64,000 bases of DNA, taken from the NCBI RefSeq assembly GCF_002999335.1, contig NW_020312092.1, positions 186,001 to 250,000 on the forward strand, given 5' to 3'. The notes beneath the pieces were generated by a model that was given only the letters and a program-made list of their open reading frames with translations, was not told the DNA's origin and ran no database searches. Each line of letters opens with the position of its first letter. The stretch's first letter is position 1. The position numbers were made by a program, and so were the translations under genes. Positions 23,194 through 34,751 of this stretch are shown here, piece by piece. The DNA comes from Cyclospora cayetanensis. Lineage: Eukaryota > Apicomplexa > Conoidasida > Eucoccidiorida > Eimeriidae.

Positions 23194-25670
23194 ATGGAGA
23201 GCGCCAGCACGGAGGCAGAGTGGCGGATCTCCTCGCAGCCGCTTCCTCCTGCAGTACCGTCGGCAGACGTAGGCACTCTCCTTCCGCCTGCTGGGGCAGA
23301 CTCCTCGACCCCCCCGACCAGCACAACAGCAAGAAATTCCCCAGTAAAGGAGGCGGCCATGCCTCCTGACCGACCCCTCTCTCCTCCTCTCGCACGCCTA
23401 AGTTTTCCGTTCTCCGCAGTTTGGGAGCTCAGCGGCGTGCCCCTTGCGTCGGAGGAGGAGGCTGCGCTCTACCCGTCCCTGCTGCCGCTGCTGCCCCCTT
23501 CTTCCAAGCCATGCATGCGCCGATCCTCTGCCCACAGCGGTGCCTCCACATCGCCGTTCCGGCTGACCAGCAGCTGCTTTCCGGACGCCACGGATCGTGT
23601 AGAAGACAGCTCTCTAGGGGAGGCTCCTATTGTGGGGGCTTCTGAGAACCTCAATCCGCTGCTGCACGAAGAGCAAGCCGTCGGGGGGGGGGGCGAAGCG
23701 ACCATTTTCGCGAAGAAGAGAGGGCCAGCGTCTTCGGCAGCCTCCTACCCACTGCTGCAGCAGCAGCCACAGCGCGACGACTGCCCCTCCTCACGCAGTT
23801 CAGGCTCCCCTTTGATGGCATTCAACTCTCCCGTAGCGTGCTCAGAACGGCAGCCTTGCGCGAACTCCGATCCACGGTCTGAAGGCCCCTTCACTCCTCC
23901 GCAGACAGCCTCCGCATGCACATCTGACCAGCGCATTGAGGCTGCTTGGCAGCGGCATCTGAGGGCTGTGGGCAGCAAGAGCAGCAGCGCCAACGCCGCC
24001 CTCTCAGAAATGCGACTTAGCGAAGAAACGCGCCGAAATACCAGGATCAACGCCTCCCCTATGAGCAGCAGGAAGCTCTTTGCCACGCTCGTGCCTCAGC
24101 AGCAAAGGTCTCGCCAGCCTCCTGGGAAGAGAAGAACCAGCAGCAGCAGTCCTCTGCTGCAGAAGCAAAGTGGAGCTGCACTGTTCACACAGAGTGCAGC
24201 CGCGACACCACCCCTTCGGCGAGTTCCCACCCTACCGATGCAGCTACAGCAGCAGCTCCTTACACCTGAAGAGCCCCCAGGATCGGCGGAGACAGCAGCA
24301 ACTGTGCCGGCTGCTGCTGCAAAGACGCTTGCTGCCGCTGTCGAGCAGCCTACACCCGAAACAAGCCCTGTCAAAAGCATCCTGAGAGCGCCTTCAGTCT
24401 CCAGAAGCAAACGGAGTCTCTCTTCACGCCGGGTAAACTTCACCCCCACGCCAGAGCAGCAAGCCGCAGCAGTCGAACTCCCTGGAGACGCAGTGGACCC
24501 CAAGGAGACACCCCTGTCGAAGGCACCTCAGGCTACTCCAAGTGAAACAGTGCCCTTCTCCTCCACCCTGGCAAATATAAACGAATCGCCAGAAGCAGTA
24601 GCCACAGCTGCAACAGCTGCTGCAACAGCTGCTGCTGTGTCTCCTGCTTCCGCGCTATTGGCATCCAGTGCGGAGCGCTCAGCGCGGTCTTCCAGCTTAT
24701 CCGTCGCCTTCGCCTTTCAGCAAGAAGAACAGGAGGAGGAGGAGGAACAGAGGGAGGAGTCGCGTGAGCAGAGGGAGGAAGAGCAGAGGGAGGAGGAGCA
24801 GCTCCTGTTAAGCCGGGAAGCTGGAGTCTTTGATGGCTCTCCGCCGATTGCGAACCGTTTCTCTGAGAATTCTCCGTTAGCTCCTGCAGCGGATGTCGAG
24901 AAGCAGCAGCAAGCGCAGCACGTTCGTTCTTCGAGCAGAAGGGCGGCCTGCTTTTCCCCCGCAGCCAGTGTTGAGGCTAGAGGTGTCACACTGCTGTCTT
25001 CCGCGGCGATGGAGCTACTCGAGGCAGCAGCAACCCCCGAAAGTGCAGCAGTCGAAGTGTCTGAAGCGCTTCCAAGATGGCGTGCGGCAAATGGAGACGA
25101 GGAGGGATCCTTTTTCGACAGTGAGGACGAGGCCCCTGCAGGCGCAGCAGTAGATACTGCAGCGGCGGACTGCTGTGCAAAGACAGCAGCAGTAGCAACA
25201 GATGCAGAGGCAGCTACAGCGGCAGCAGCAACAACAGATGCAGAGGCAGCTACAGCTACAGCAGCAGCAGTAACAGCAGATGCAGAGGCAGCTACAGCTA
25301 CAGCAGCAGCAGCAACAGCAGATGCAGAGGCAGCTACAGCGGCAGCAGTAACAGCAGATGCAGAGGCAGCTACAGCGGCAGCAGTAACAGATACAGAGGC
25401 AGATGCAAAGTCGCCTTTTTGCGAGTTTCGAGGTGCTGCTGATAGCACAGACCTTGGAAGAAACGCCTTTGGCGAAGGGGCTGCAAAAGTGCGTGTCGTG
25501 GGCAGCGATGGTGAGACTGAGTTGTTGTTGCAGACGTCTTTTGGCGTGGTGATTCCGAATCTAAATGAGCCTTCGCATGCTGATTCCACGCCGCTCCGGA
25601 AGGCCCCTGCCTTGCCGCCTTCCGGTCCAGAGGCGCGTGCAGCTGCTGAGGCACACTGGCAGGCAGCCCG

Positions 25671-25712
<42 letters not shown>

Positions 25713-28532
25713 AGCAGCAGCAATTTCAGAGACCTCTCGCGATGCGGCCTCAGAGGCAGCCGTCGTTGCCTCACAGCCACTGCGTGGTGGAGGGGACGCT
25801 GTAGACAAATACTCGGAGTTCTCCGGTGCAACGAAGCCTCTGCAGCTGCAGCAAGGCGGAGGCTTTCTGCCCTCCTCGGGCAATACACCTCAACAAACTT
25901 TGGAGACTGCCGTATGGCAGCAGCAACAGCAACAACAACAACAGCAGCAACAAGCTGAGGCAGGCGCCCCCGTCGTAGGCTCTTCGAAAGATGCAGCGAT
26001 CCGGACAGACGGCGTGCTCCTCTTCGCCCCTGAAGATGTTCTCACGTTCTGCGCAACTGACACACCGACGCAGGAAGCAGCAACCCCAGGATACAAGCAA
26101 CAACAAGAGCAGCAAGAGCATCAGCAGCAAGAGCAGCAACAGCAAGAGCAGCAAGAGCAGCAAGAGCATCAGCAGCAAGAGCAACAAGAGCAACAAGAGC
26201 ATCAGCAGCAACAGCAACAAGAGCAACAAGAGCAGCAGCAACAAGAGCAACAAAAAGAGCAACAAGAGCAGCAGCAGCAAGAGCATCAAGAGCAGCAGGA
26301 GACGGGGAATCATGAGGCAAGCGACGTCTCAGAGGCCTCATCGAGCCCATTGACGCCATTCGCTGGGCCAGATCCTCTGAGTGGCGATGCTCCCCTCTCT
26401 CCCCGATTGGTCGTTCCCATGGGTATCGGGGAGTCGCGGATCATCTGCACTTCCGCTGTCTCGTTCCTCCTCAGCGTTCGAAATCAACTGGAATCCGAAG
26501 TAACACGCGAGCAGGGCGTGATGACGACGCAGCAGCAACGGGAGGAGGAGCAACAGCGAGAGCAACAAGAGCGAGAGCAGCAAGAGCAGCAGCAGCATCA
26601 GGAGCAGCAGCATTACCAGCAGGAGCAGCAGCAAGAGCAGCAGCAGCAGCAGGAGCAACAGCAGGAGCAGCAACAGCATCAGCGGGAGCAGCAGCCAGAA
26701 GAGGCTGCAAGCTTGCATGAGGCGCATCAGCAGGCTGAGGGCGCAAAAGACTGCGCCACGAAGGACGAAGAGCCGAGCAGACGCTTGCAGCATCAAGCGA
26801 TTCCCCAGCAAGGAGGCGCTTCACCTTCTGCTGCAGTTACTGGTGATCACCAGCAGCAGCAAGCAAAACAGCTACTTCATCAGCAACAAGCAGCTTTCTT
26901 AGCAGAGGGAGGCGTGGTACCGACGGAAGCGTCGTTTGCTGCATTGGATTTAGAGGAGAATGTTTTAGAAACTGAGGATCCCAGTCGGCCATGCCTTCTC
27001 CCTGCAGTCTCTGTTGGAGACATGCGCAGTCACGCAGATAGCCGCAGCTACCACGATACTGAGTGCGTCCCTGAAATCGCTAGCAGTGGCGAAAGAGCAG
27101 TGCATGCGGATGTGAGCAGCAGCAGCAGCAGCGATCGCAGCAGCAGCAGCGATGGCAGCAGCAGCAGCGATGGCAGCAGCAGTAGCAGCAGCAGTAGCAG
27201 CAGTAGCGATCGCAGCAGCAGCAGTAGCAACGCCGCCATCAGCAGTGATGGTAGAGAAATTCAGCTTGACGATGGCGTCGGCAACGAGACTCGTGGCGGT
27301 GTCTTTGGAAACTCCCAGTGGCGTGCTCAGTGGAGGGAGTTAGACGCTATTACAAGCAAATTGTTGCAAGGGCTTCCACAGGCTCTGGCAGTTATTGCTG
27401 AGGACGATGCAGAAAGTGCAACAGAAGTAGTAGCAGCAGCAGAATCGGCATTAGAAACAAGAACGGCACCAGATCTAGCAGCCACGAAGACAGTCGGCGC
27501 TTCTTCTGTGCGTACTGGGGAGGAGGCAGCTGAGCGGCCTCTTGAAGCAGCTGCTAGTTCGGATGCGGACGAGCCCACGTGTCTCACATGGTTCGAGTAT
27601 CGAGATGAGCTGCTGCGGCAGGTAAGGGCAGCTTTGAAGCTGTTGCTGCACTTGCAGGAAGACTGCCAGCCCGTCTGTCTCTGTCGGCAGCGGTGCGGCG
27701 TAGTAGTTCGTGTGTGTTTGTGTCTGTATTTGTATCTTTCTTTGTGTCTATGTTTGTGTCTGTATTTGTATCTATGTTTGTGTTTGTGTCTGTGTTTGTG
27801 TCTGTGTTTGTGTTTGTGTCTGTGTTTGTGTCTGTGCTTGTGTCTATGTTTGTGTCTGTGTTTGTGTCTGTATTTGTATCTTTTTTTGTGTCTATGTTTG
27901 TGTCTGTATTTGTATCTATGTTTGTGTTTGCGTCTGTGTTTGTGTCTATGTTTGTGTTTGCGTCTGTGTTTGTGTCTGTGCTTGTGTCTATGTTTGTGTC
28001 TGTGTTTGTGTGCTGCTGCCATTAGATGCCCGCTCTGTGCGGATGCTATTGGTTTGCATGCGCCTTTTGCCACCCACCGCTAATAATACAGCATGCGTCA
28101 TTGCCTGTGCTGCAGCTTTGCACGCCGCTGAGCCAGCCAAAGGAGGACGCGGCTGCGCAGGATGATGATTTGGAGGAGGGCAGCAGCAGCCTGCAGGAAA
28201 GCGGAGAAGATCCGTCGGAGCTGCAGCAGCTGTTGAAGCGTCGACTGATGCATCGCGGTGTAAGGGCTGCCACAGAAGCCGCAAAACGGCTCCTGTCGCA
28301 GCCAGCCAAAACACGCGCTGCCTGGACTGCTGCATACGCGGAGACGCAAGAACTGCTGCAGCAGCAGCTCCGGCAGCAGCTCCAGCCCATCTCTCGACAC
28401 ACCACTCAAGTGCTGCAGGTATGTGGAAGCCTGACCTGTCGTGGCTTGCATCGCTCTGCATGGAGGTCGGTGTAGCGAAGAAGCAGCCGCAGTCGCATAG
28501 ACTGCGCGTCCGTTACAGAGGCAGCCTTATAT

Positions 28533-28567
<35 letters not shown>

Positions 28568-31500
28568 TATACATGTATACATACATCTATATATATACAA
28601 ATATGTATATATATATTTATTTATATACATACATTTATATATATTTAGGATGGGGAGGGCATGTGTTGTGCCTCTTATGCTGCAGCAACTGGAAGAAGCT
28701 CTGGAGGAGGCAGCCTGCCGAGTTGAGGCTGCAGCGGCTGCGAAGCGTCGACGCCTCAGCAAAGAGCCATGGGAGTCTGACTTTATGTCAGTTTGCTGCT
28801 GCTGTGAAGGAGTAACCCTTGCTGCCGGCTGAAAAAGGCCATGTTTTCTGCGTCCTCGAGCTACGTGGGGTGTTGCGGGTTGCTGCATGGAAATTCTCCT
28901 AGTTCCTGGCGTGCAATGCGCTGTGTGCATGCAGCGGACTGGCGGAGGAGCGCCATGTTGCGCTGCAGTCTGCTGCCAGCGGCGTTGATGCTGCTGCCGC
29001 ATCTCTTGGCAAATTGTTGGAAGAGGAAGCTCAGGTAAGCGAGCGTTTCTGAGGCCGTCTTGGCTCGCTGCTTCACTGATTTAAAAGAGCGTTTTCTTGT
29101 GTTTTTATGCATCGGGCTGCTGCGTTCCTTCGATTGGTTGTGTGGGTATGAGTTTGCATGTATTTATATGTATATGTGTGTGTTGCATGTTTCTTTGTGT
29201 TTGTTGCATGAATGCCAGCTGACGGAGGAAATCACAGCGCTCGAGTCGGAGATCATGAGCTTCAGCAACACGAGTGCCGATCTGCGGGTATGCACACCTT
29301 CAGGGTTGGCTGAGTTGGCTGTCTGTCTGAATGCGATGCTTAGGGGGGACAAGAAAAGGAGGAAGGCAGGTTCCTTGGATCTCTCTCCGTGTTTGTGTGT
29401 GTATGTAGTGCGGCGTGCATGGCCGGTGGCTGCTTGTCTGCTTGCGTCTGCTGCCTCTAAAGGCCTCTTGCGAGGGAGGGACGTGTGTTGTTGCGCGTGA
29501 GAGTTCCCTGGGTGCTGCAGCTCCTCGCGGATATTCACCACAAGGAGAGCATCGTAAGAGCCTTTGAACGCCTCAGCGGCGTCCGCATTCAGAAAGTCAG
29601 CCCCACAGGTTTGGTGGCAGAGCTCGTGTGGCCTCGATCGCTGCCAGTTGCCGACAGTAGTGCTGCGCTCACAGCGGCGTCTTCCCTGAGCTCGAGCAGC
29701 TCGCCGAACCCCATCGCCGCGGCAGCAGGCTGTTTCATTGCTCCTACTAGAATTACCATCTCGTGGGAGAAGGCCGAGTCGCGACAGCAACAACAGCAGG
29801 AGCGGCAAGAGCAACAGCGGCAACAGCAGCAGGAGCGGCAAGAGCAACAGCGGCAACAGCAGCAGGAGCAGCAAGAGCAACAGCGGCAACAACAGGGGCC
29901 TACTGCGCGGCTCCTGCCTGCAGGCGGTGGCGTTAGAACGGCCATGGCTCCAGGAGCACTTGTCGCTGCAGCGGCAGAGGCAGCTGCAGCGACAACAGTG
30001 GCGAAAGGAGGACGACAGGCAGGTTCAGCAGAGCCGCGGACGCCTCCTCGTCAGCGCATGCACATCATGACACCCTGCCTCCTCACGGGAGGCCTTTCGA
30101 GCGACTATGCTGTCTGCACGCCGCTGCTAGTCGCTCCACACCGGAGAGTTCGCTGCCTCGCTGTGCCAGCCGCGACGGACTATGCGGCTCAGCAGCAGCC
30201 TGCTGTCGCTGCGTCGCGCGTGGACGATGCTCTTCAGAGCTCTCTTGGTGCTCAGAGCGCGCCGCATGCAGCCCAGGCAAAGCGCTGTCTGCCAATCACG
30301 AGCTGCAAATTGCAGTCGCGTTTTCCGCTGCTCCGTGCAGCGGCAGCGGAGGCTGGGGCCCTACTGCCGCCGCACAAGCGCTGGATGTACAGCTTGCAGA
30401 AACTCCGCTACTTGCTGCTCGGAGCCGTGCAAAAGTCGCTGCAGCAGATGCTGATGCACGTGAGCAGAGGAGCCATAACTGCTTCTCCTGCTCCTGCAGA
30501 TTGCGATCAGGAGAGAGGGAAAGAGGAGGGAGAGAGGTTGCAAGAGGCGCTCGGGCAAAGCGCGAGGGTCTCTGCCATGCTGCGCCTTTAGCGTAATACG
30601 CTGCACCTGCATGCACTGTGTGAGGGCTGCCGATTTATATTACGTTCTGTGTATGTTTTGCGATGGCAGCAGGAGAGCTGTGACGGCGGATGGGATGCAG
30701 CAGAGTCCACGACTAAGGGTGCAGCGAAAACGGATATCCCCAGGAGTCGCTATCCAGAGGGAGGATCACCAACAGCAACGGCAACGATGCCACGCTGCCT
30801 TCGGCTCACGGGGGCTGTGAAGGATCTGAGCGGTGGCGTGGATGTGAGCAGCAGCAGCAGCAGCACGAAAGCAGCAGCAGCAGCAGGCGCGTCGTCCGAG
30901 AGTCTTCTGCCATCCGATCCTTGCTTTCCAGATCTGTCGACAGTTAGGGCCCTGCTGCTGCATGCGCATGCGGCTGCTGGAAGAGTGGCACTGCTGCATG
31001 ACCAGCTGCACCTTCTCCTTCGATCCTTCACGAACGTTACCTCCGTCGACTGTACGTACACCTGGCGGCGCGTCCTGGTTGCTTCTGCTGCTAAGAAGCG
31101 AGGGGGGGAGGGGGGGAAGCCCTCCCTGGTGTTGCAGCTGTTGGGCTGGCTGGCGCGTGCACGGCATGCCTCGTGTGTGTCTCTGCTTGAGTTTCAGTTT
31201 TATATCGGACAGATGCGCCTGCGCTGCCTCATTTGCTCTTCAAGACCCTCTTGCTGCCTGAGAACGACGAGCTCCCCGTGTTGCAGTTGCATGTGACGGT
31301 GCGTCTGTGTGCTGGTTGCGTGCGGCAATGCTGTGATTCACGGAGGATCTCTGCTGGCCTTTCTTGCCGGCCTGAAGCATGCTGTGGGTGAGGGGGGAGG
31401 AAAGGAGTTCGCTAGAGCGGCGGGGGAGGGGGGAGGAAGGGGAGAGGTCTGATGAGGAATTTTGCCACGCTTGCCGGCCTGGTGAGGTATCCTCGTTCAG

Positions 31501-32256
31501 TGCAGAGAAGTGATGCGGATGCTCTTCTTCCATCTAGGCTTTGCAACGAGGGTCTGCAGTTTGGGCATTGAGCTTCAGTCCGTTTGTTGGTTGAATCTCC
31601 AGATTATGCACAGGCTACTCGATGGGAAGGGGGGCATGCTGCTGCTTGTGGGCTGCCTGCAGATGGATATGGATGAGGCCCTCTCCCGCGGCTCCTTCTT
31701 GCTGGCAGTAGCGGCTGTGAACGTGCAGTGTTTTTCCAAGGTCGATGACTGCTGCAGCGACGGCCAGGAGTCTTGCAGAACCCTCCGTTGCGCGCTTGCC
31801 AAACGGCTAGAGGCCTTGTGGTGAGGCTGCCTTTGCGTGGTTGTGCGGTGCCGTCGCTGGTGCTCGCCAATATCCCTACGTGTTGTGGCCTTTCTCCCCT
31901 CTTGAGAAGCACCCCCCATGCAGGGGTTTCCAGAGAAAGCTGGAGGTCCTGTAAGAGACTCTCGCATGCGTGCGCTGTTTTTCGTCGCTTTCTGCAGGGA
32001 TTCGGAGAAGCAGCAGCTTGCCGAGGAGGCTTGGAAGAAGGTCTTCTCGGATGAAGGCCTTGTCGAGGTTTTGTATGCGGCGTGCAGCGAATGTGCGTTG
32101 CGTCGCCCTTGGCTGCTAAGGGCTAAAGATTGTGTCTGCTGCTTCGGGAGTGCTTCTGCTGCTGTTGCGCTGCGCTGGCTGCAGTTGGGTGCGCGAGGCC
32201 TCTGCAAGCCGTCAATTGCGGGGGCATGCTGCTGTGAGGCTGTTGTGGCGTTGTAG
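23194..32256 (+). CDS. Candidate KNL1/Spc105-like kinetochore scaffold, homopolymer-rich
   Basis: Proposed outer-kinetochore scaffold that docks PP1 and checkpoint proteins. Exons: 23194-27621, 28116-28418, 28686-28786, 28935-29034, 29219-29287, 29521-30459, 30673-31051, 31198-31298, 31603-31820, 31998-32256; about 2298 residues. The start has a strong ATG context (A at -3, G at +4). Residues 395-398 are SILR and 413-416 RVNF, preceded by [10 protein letters not shown]; paired SILK and RVxF PP1-docking motifs are the hallmark of the KNL1 N-terminus. The middle is Ala, Gln/Glu and Ser runs. From exon 2 on it is predicted helical or coiled coil ([34 protein letters not shown]), then [19 protein letters not shown], which resembles the junction of coiled coil and RWD domain in Spc7/KNL1, then a possible second RWD half ([20 protein letters not shown]). 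Clear MELT repeats are not seen. The last two exons are tentative: exon 8 could splice to 31538 and stop at 31592. The family call is inference from motif order. Confidence 0.6.
24717..27236 (+). repeat. Coding CAG-type triplet tracts in the candidate KNL1 gene
   Basis: Glu-rich gaggag near 24.72-24.81 kb, an Ala-Thr-Asp-Ala repeat (24-base-like units) at about 25.18-25.41 kb, a pure Ala run at 25,671-25,722, Gln runs at 25,916-25,953, Gln-Gln-Glu at 26,098-26,300 and 26,527-26,697, and Ser runs at 27,115-27,230. The same cag/gca/agc triplet is read in three frames as Gln, Ala or Ser. This is typical of Eimeria homopolymeric amino acid repeats. Antisense frames through the same DNA appear as poly-Leu or poly-Ala and are shadows. 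Confidence 0.9.
27713..28013. repeat. Intronic TGTTTGTGTC minisatellite
   Basis: About 300 bases built from ttgtgtctgtg-like decamers/dodecamers inside the first intron of the candidate KNL1 gene (27622-28115). The frame stays open, giving Cys-Leu repeats that extend the first exon's reading frame. A good donor (gtaagg) at 27622 and an in-phase acceptor at 28115 argue it is spliced out. Confidence 0.8.
28505..28650. repeat. AT-dinucleotide and TATA-rich tract in intron
   Basis: An atat run at about 28,530-28,565 followed by variant tatacata words, inside the intron between exons ending 28418 and starting 28686. No coding support. Confidence 0.85.
29785..29897 (+). repeat. Coding Gln-Glu-Arg repeat within exon 6 of candidate KNL1
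   Basis: Tandem blocks of cagcagcaggagcggcaagagcaa type encode [13 protein letters not shown] repeats. They lie directly after RITISWEK, so the low-complexity tract interrupts what would otherwise be the globular C-terminal domain. Confidence 0.85.
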
Positions 32257-34751
32257 GTGGCTATGGCCGCGCGGTTCACGACTGCTGGCGACTGTGCCGG
32301 TTAGAAGGTGTCGGGGTAGCAGAGGAAGATCGTCAGTCATTCGAGGCGTGGGGAGCGAAAGAGGCCGCGACGCTAGGGCACTGGGTAGCTGTCCTTCAGG
32401 AGGCAGGAGCTTTGCAGCCTGCTGCCCCTCAGGAAACAGCGCTGTCTCCCACTGCATTGCAGTAGTGGCTGGCAAGGCGCGCAGGGACGAGGGAGGGAGG
32501 GAGAAAAGCGGGGATGTTGTGCCTCTAGAGGCTGAAAATCCTCAAGCGTTTAGCCGAGTTCTCACCGCGCAACGCAGAGCAAGCACTTAAATGCGTGCTC
32601 CATCCTGAGCGTAGTGTAGAGAGCAGGAAGGGGGCTGCAGGTCCTCTCTGGTATTTAGTGAGATCGTAGAGTGCATCTTTGGTGTAGAGAGCAAGAAGTG
32701 GGGTCCAGGCCGATCCTAGTGGTTTTGGAAGATTGTAGATTGCATGCAGAAGCTTACGGCCCTCTAGGCACTCTGTGCATGCTTGCGGTGGAGCCCGCAT
32801 CTTGTGTTGAGGTCGGACGACTCTGCTGTTGACGCATGGGCTTCGAATGGCGAGGCCTCGTGTCTCAGAGTGCTGTTCGGCTCTGTAGCGTGTGCGGCTG
32901 CCCGAGCATTTGTCAGGCAGCAAGGCCTTTTGCGCCTTCCGAAAGCTCAGCCTATGCGACTTTTAGAGAAGTCGTCGCGCGCCTGCACAGCGCAAGCCAA
33001 ATCGAGACGTGGTCACTAAGCGTCTTTGTTGTCTCCTAGAGCTCAGAGGTCAGCGTTTGCGCAGCACTCGCCGTGATGAGACCCTGCGTTCTTGCACTGC
33101 CCAGTCCCCGATTCCTACGTCCCAGGTGTTGAGGGGGCGAGCGCCATGCTGGAGAGGCCTTCAAAGACTGGCCGTGTATCTGCCTGCTGAAGCGTGTTGC
33201 TTTTGTGGGAATCTGCCCGTAGCGCTTTAGATTTTCCGACGAGGGTGGCTGCCCAGGTAGCTGTGCTTCTAGTGGAACGCCTGAGAAACGCTGCGTATTT
33301 CGGAACGTTCGAGGCGTTCCAGACGGGTCTAGTGCGGCGAGCGCTCCTCCCTATTGCCAGGCACTCTAAGCGAAGAAGCGCACTCACGCCGCTCCCAACA
33401 CCTGTGTCCAGCGCCGCCAGTCCTCACCGTGCAGGATATATCCCCTCTTGGATTCCCCCCTCAGGTCAATCCCGCTGGCTTGGGCCGCCCTAGCTGGTCG
33501 GGAGTGCCGCTAGATAAAGCCTTGGTCAGGAGGCAGCCCGCAGACTGCTGCGTTAGCCTCTACAGCTCGCGTGGGAGGAAGGACGCTTAAAATCTAGCCA
33601 CCAGAGAAGAGCTCCGCATGCACGCTAAAGGGGGAATGTATCTCGGGCACTACCGAGTATTAAGCGCACTGCTGTCAACTTTTAGCAGCAACCGCTAGGG
33701 GGTCGCAGCAGGCAACACCCGCCTTCTCTGCCGTCAGGGACGGCAGAAAGGCTCGTTCTCTAAAATGAGCATTCAGCTGCGAATTGCCGAGAAGCTGCAA
33801 CTCACAGATGGGCTGCTAAGCCAACCATCTGTGGAAGCTTTACGGTCGCTTTCTTTCGTGCAGCAGCAGGAACTGCCGCGATAGCCCCCGCACACAGCTA
33901 CTCCAGACTCAGAGGGAGGCAGCCCTGAGAACGGAGCTGCAGTGCGAGCCAGCCATATCCACCACTGCGATGTTTATGCACATGCGTATATGTGCCCTAA
34001 GGACTATGCACTAGACCCTTTTGGGAACGGCGAGCAACACAGAGCAGACGGATGTGTGCGCGTAGAGCACAAAGCAGCCAAGCAGAAAAAGGGGCCTATG
34101 AATGGGGGGACGCGAGTTGACTTCCCCGTCAACTACCAGACAGCACTCCAGTGACTAAAACACTGCTCCCCCACCACGAAGCGAGGGCGGCCGTCTCTTC
34201 TGCAGCGCAGAGGTGCTCAGGCCGCCGTAGCCTGCTGCCAGGGTGGAATGTTCATCTGCCAAAGCGACCCCAGGGCGGCTCAGATTCCTAGAGATCTGTG
34301 GCCGCTTTTTCCCTCCCTCTCGCGTCTCACGTCTAGGGCAGAAAGCACTCTCTCCCCACCTCGCGGCAGGCGAAATAGCGTCGACTGAGCTGACACTCCT
34401 AGGCGCAGGGCTGTCTATTCTACAAAATGCGTAATGGGCAACAGTGAGCAGCAGCAGCAGATGACGGCCAGAGCGGCACCGGTGCAAAAGCCCCGACAAG
34501 GCGAGCATCAAAGCGCGAAGAAAGGCGCGCTTGACGATGCGCCTTTCTTCCCCCCTGGAAGCTCCCGGATCGAAGCAATGCAAGGGGAAGAGGGCTGGGA
34601 GCTCCCCTGAGTGCAGGGTCGTATGATCTAGTGGTGCAGAGTGGAATGAGAGCTTCGCGATGGAGGAGAAGGCTTCAGTTGAAGCCGCGTGCTGCATCTT
34701 GTACGATTGCAATTAGGGCATCTCGATAGAGCATCCGTAGTGGCGCCTTTA
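32257..34751. other. Convergent intergenic region, KNL1-like to lipase
   Basis: About 2.5 kb between the 3' ends of the candidate KNL1 gene (+) and the lipase-like gene (-). Several open frames of 60-185 codons exist on both strands (for example 34,155-34,712 minus), but none shows a family motif, start context or splice partner. I see no gene here. Confidence 0.5.

Noticed and set aside
24717..25883. 388-codon minus-strand open frame rich in Ala and Ser opposite the candidate KNL1 exon
   Set aside because: It is the antisense reading of CAG-type triplet tracts; it has no domain, and the sense frame is longer, spliced in phase and has motifs.
27327..28073. 248-codon minus-strand frame with His-Lys-Arg repeats
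   Set aside because: It is the antisense of the intronic TGTTTGTGTC minisatellite and only reflects repeat periodicity.
34155..34712. 185-codon minus-strand frame downstream of the lipase-like gene
   Set aside because: No motif, separate frame from the lipase stop and no splice evidence.
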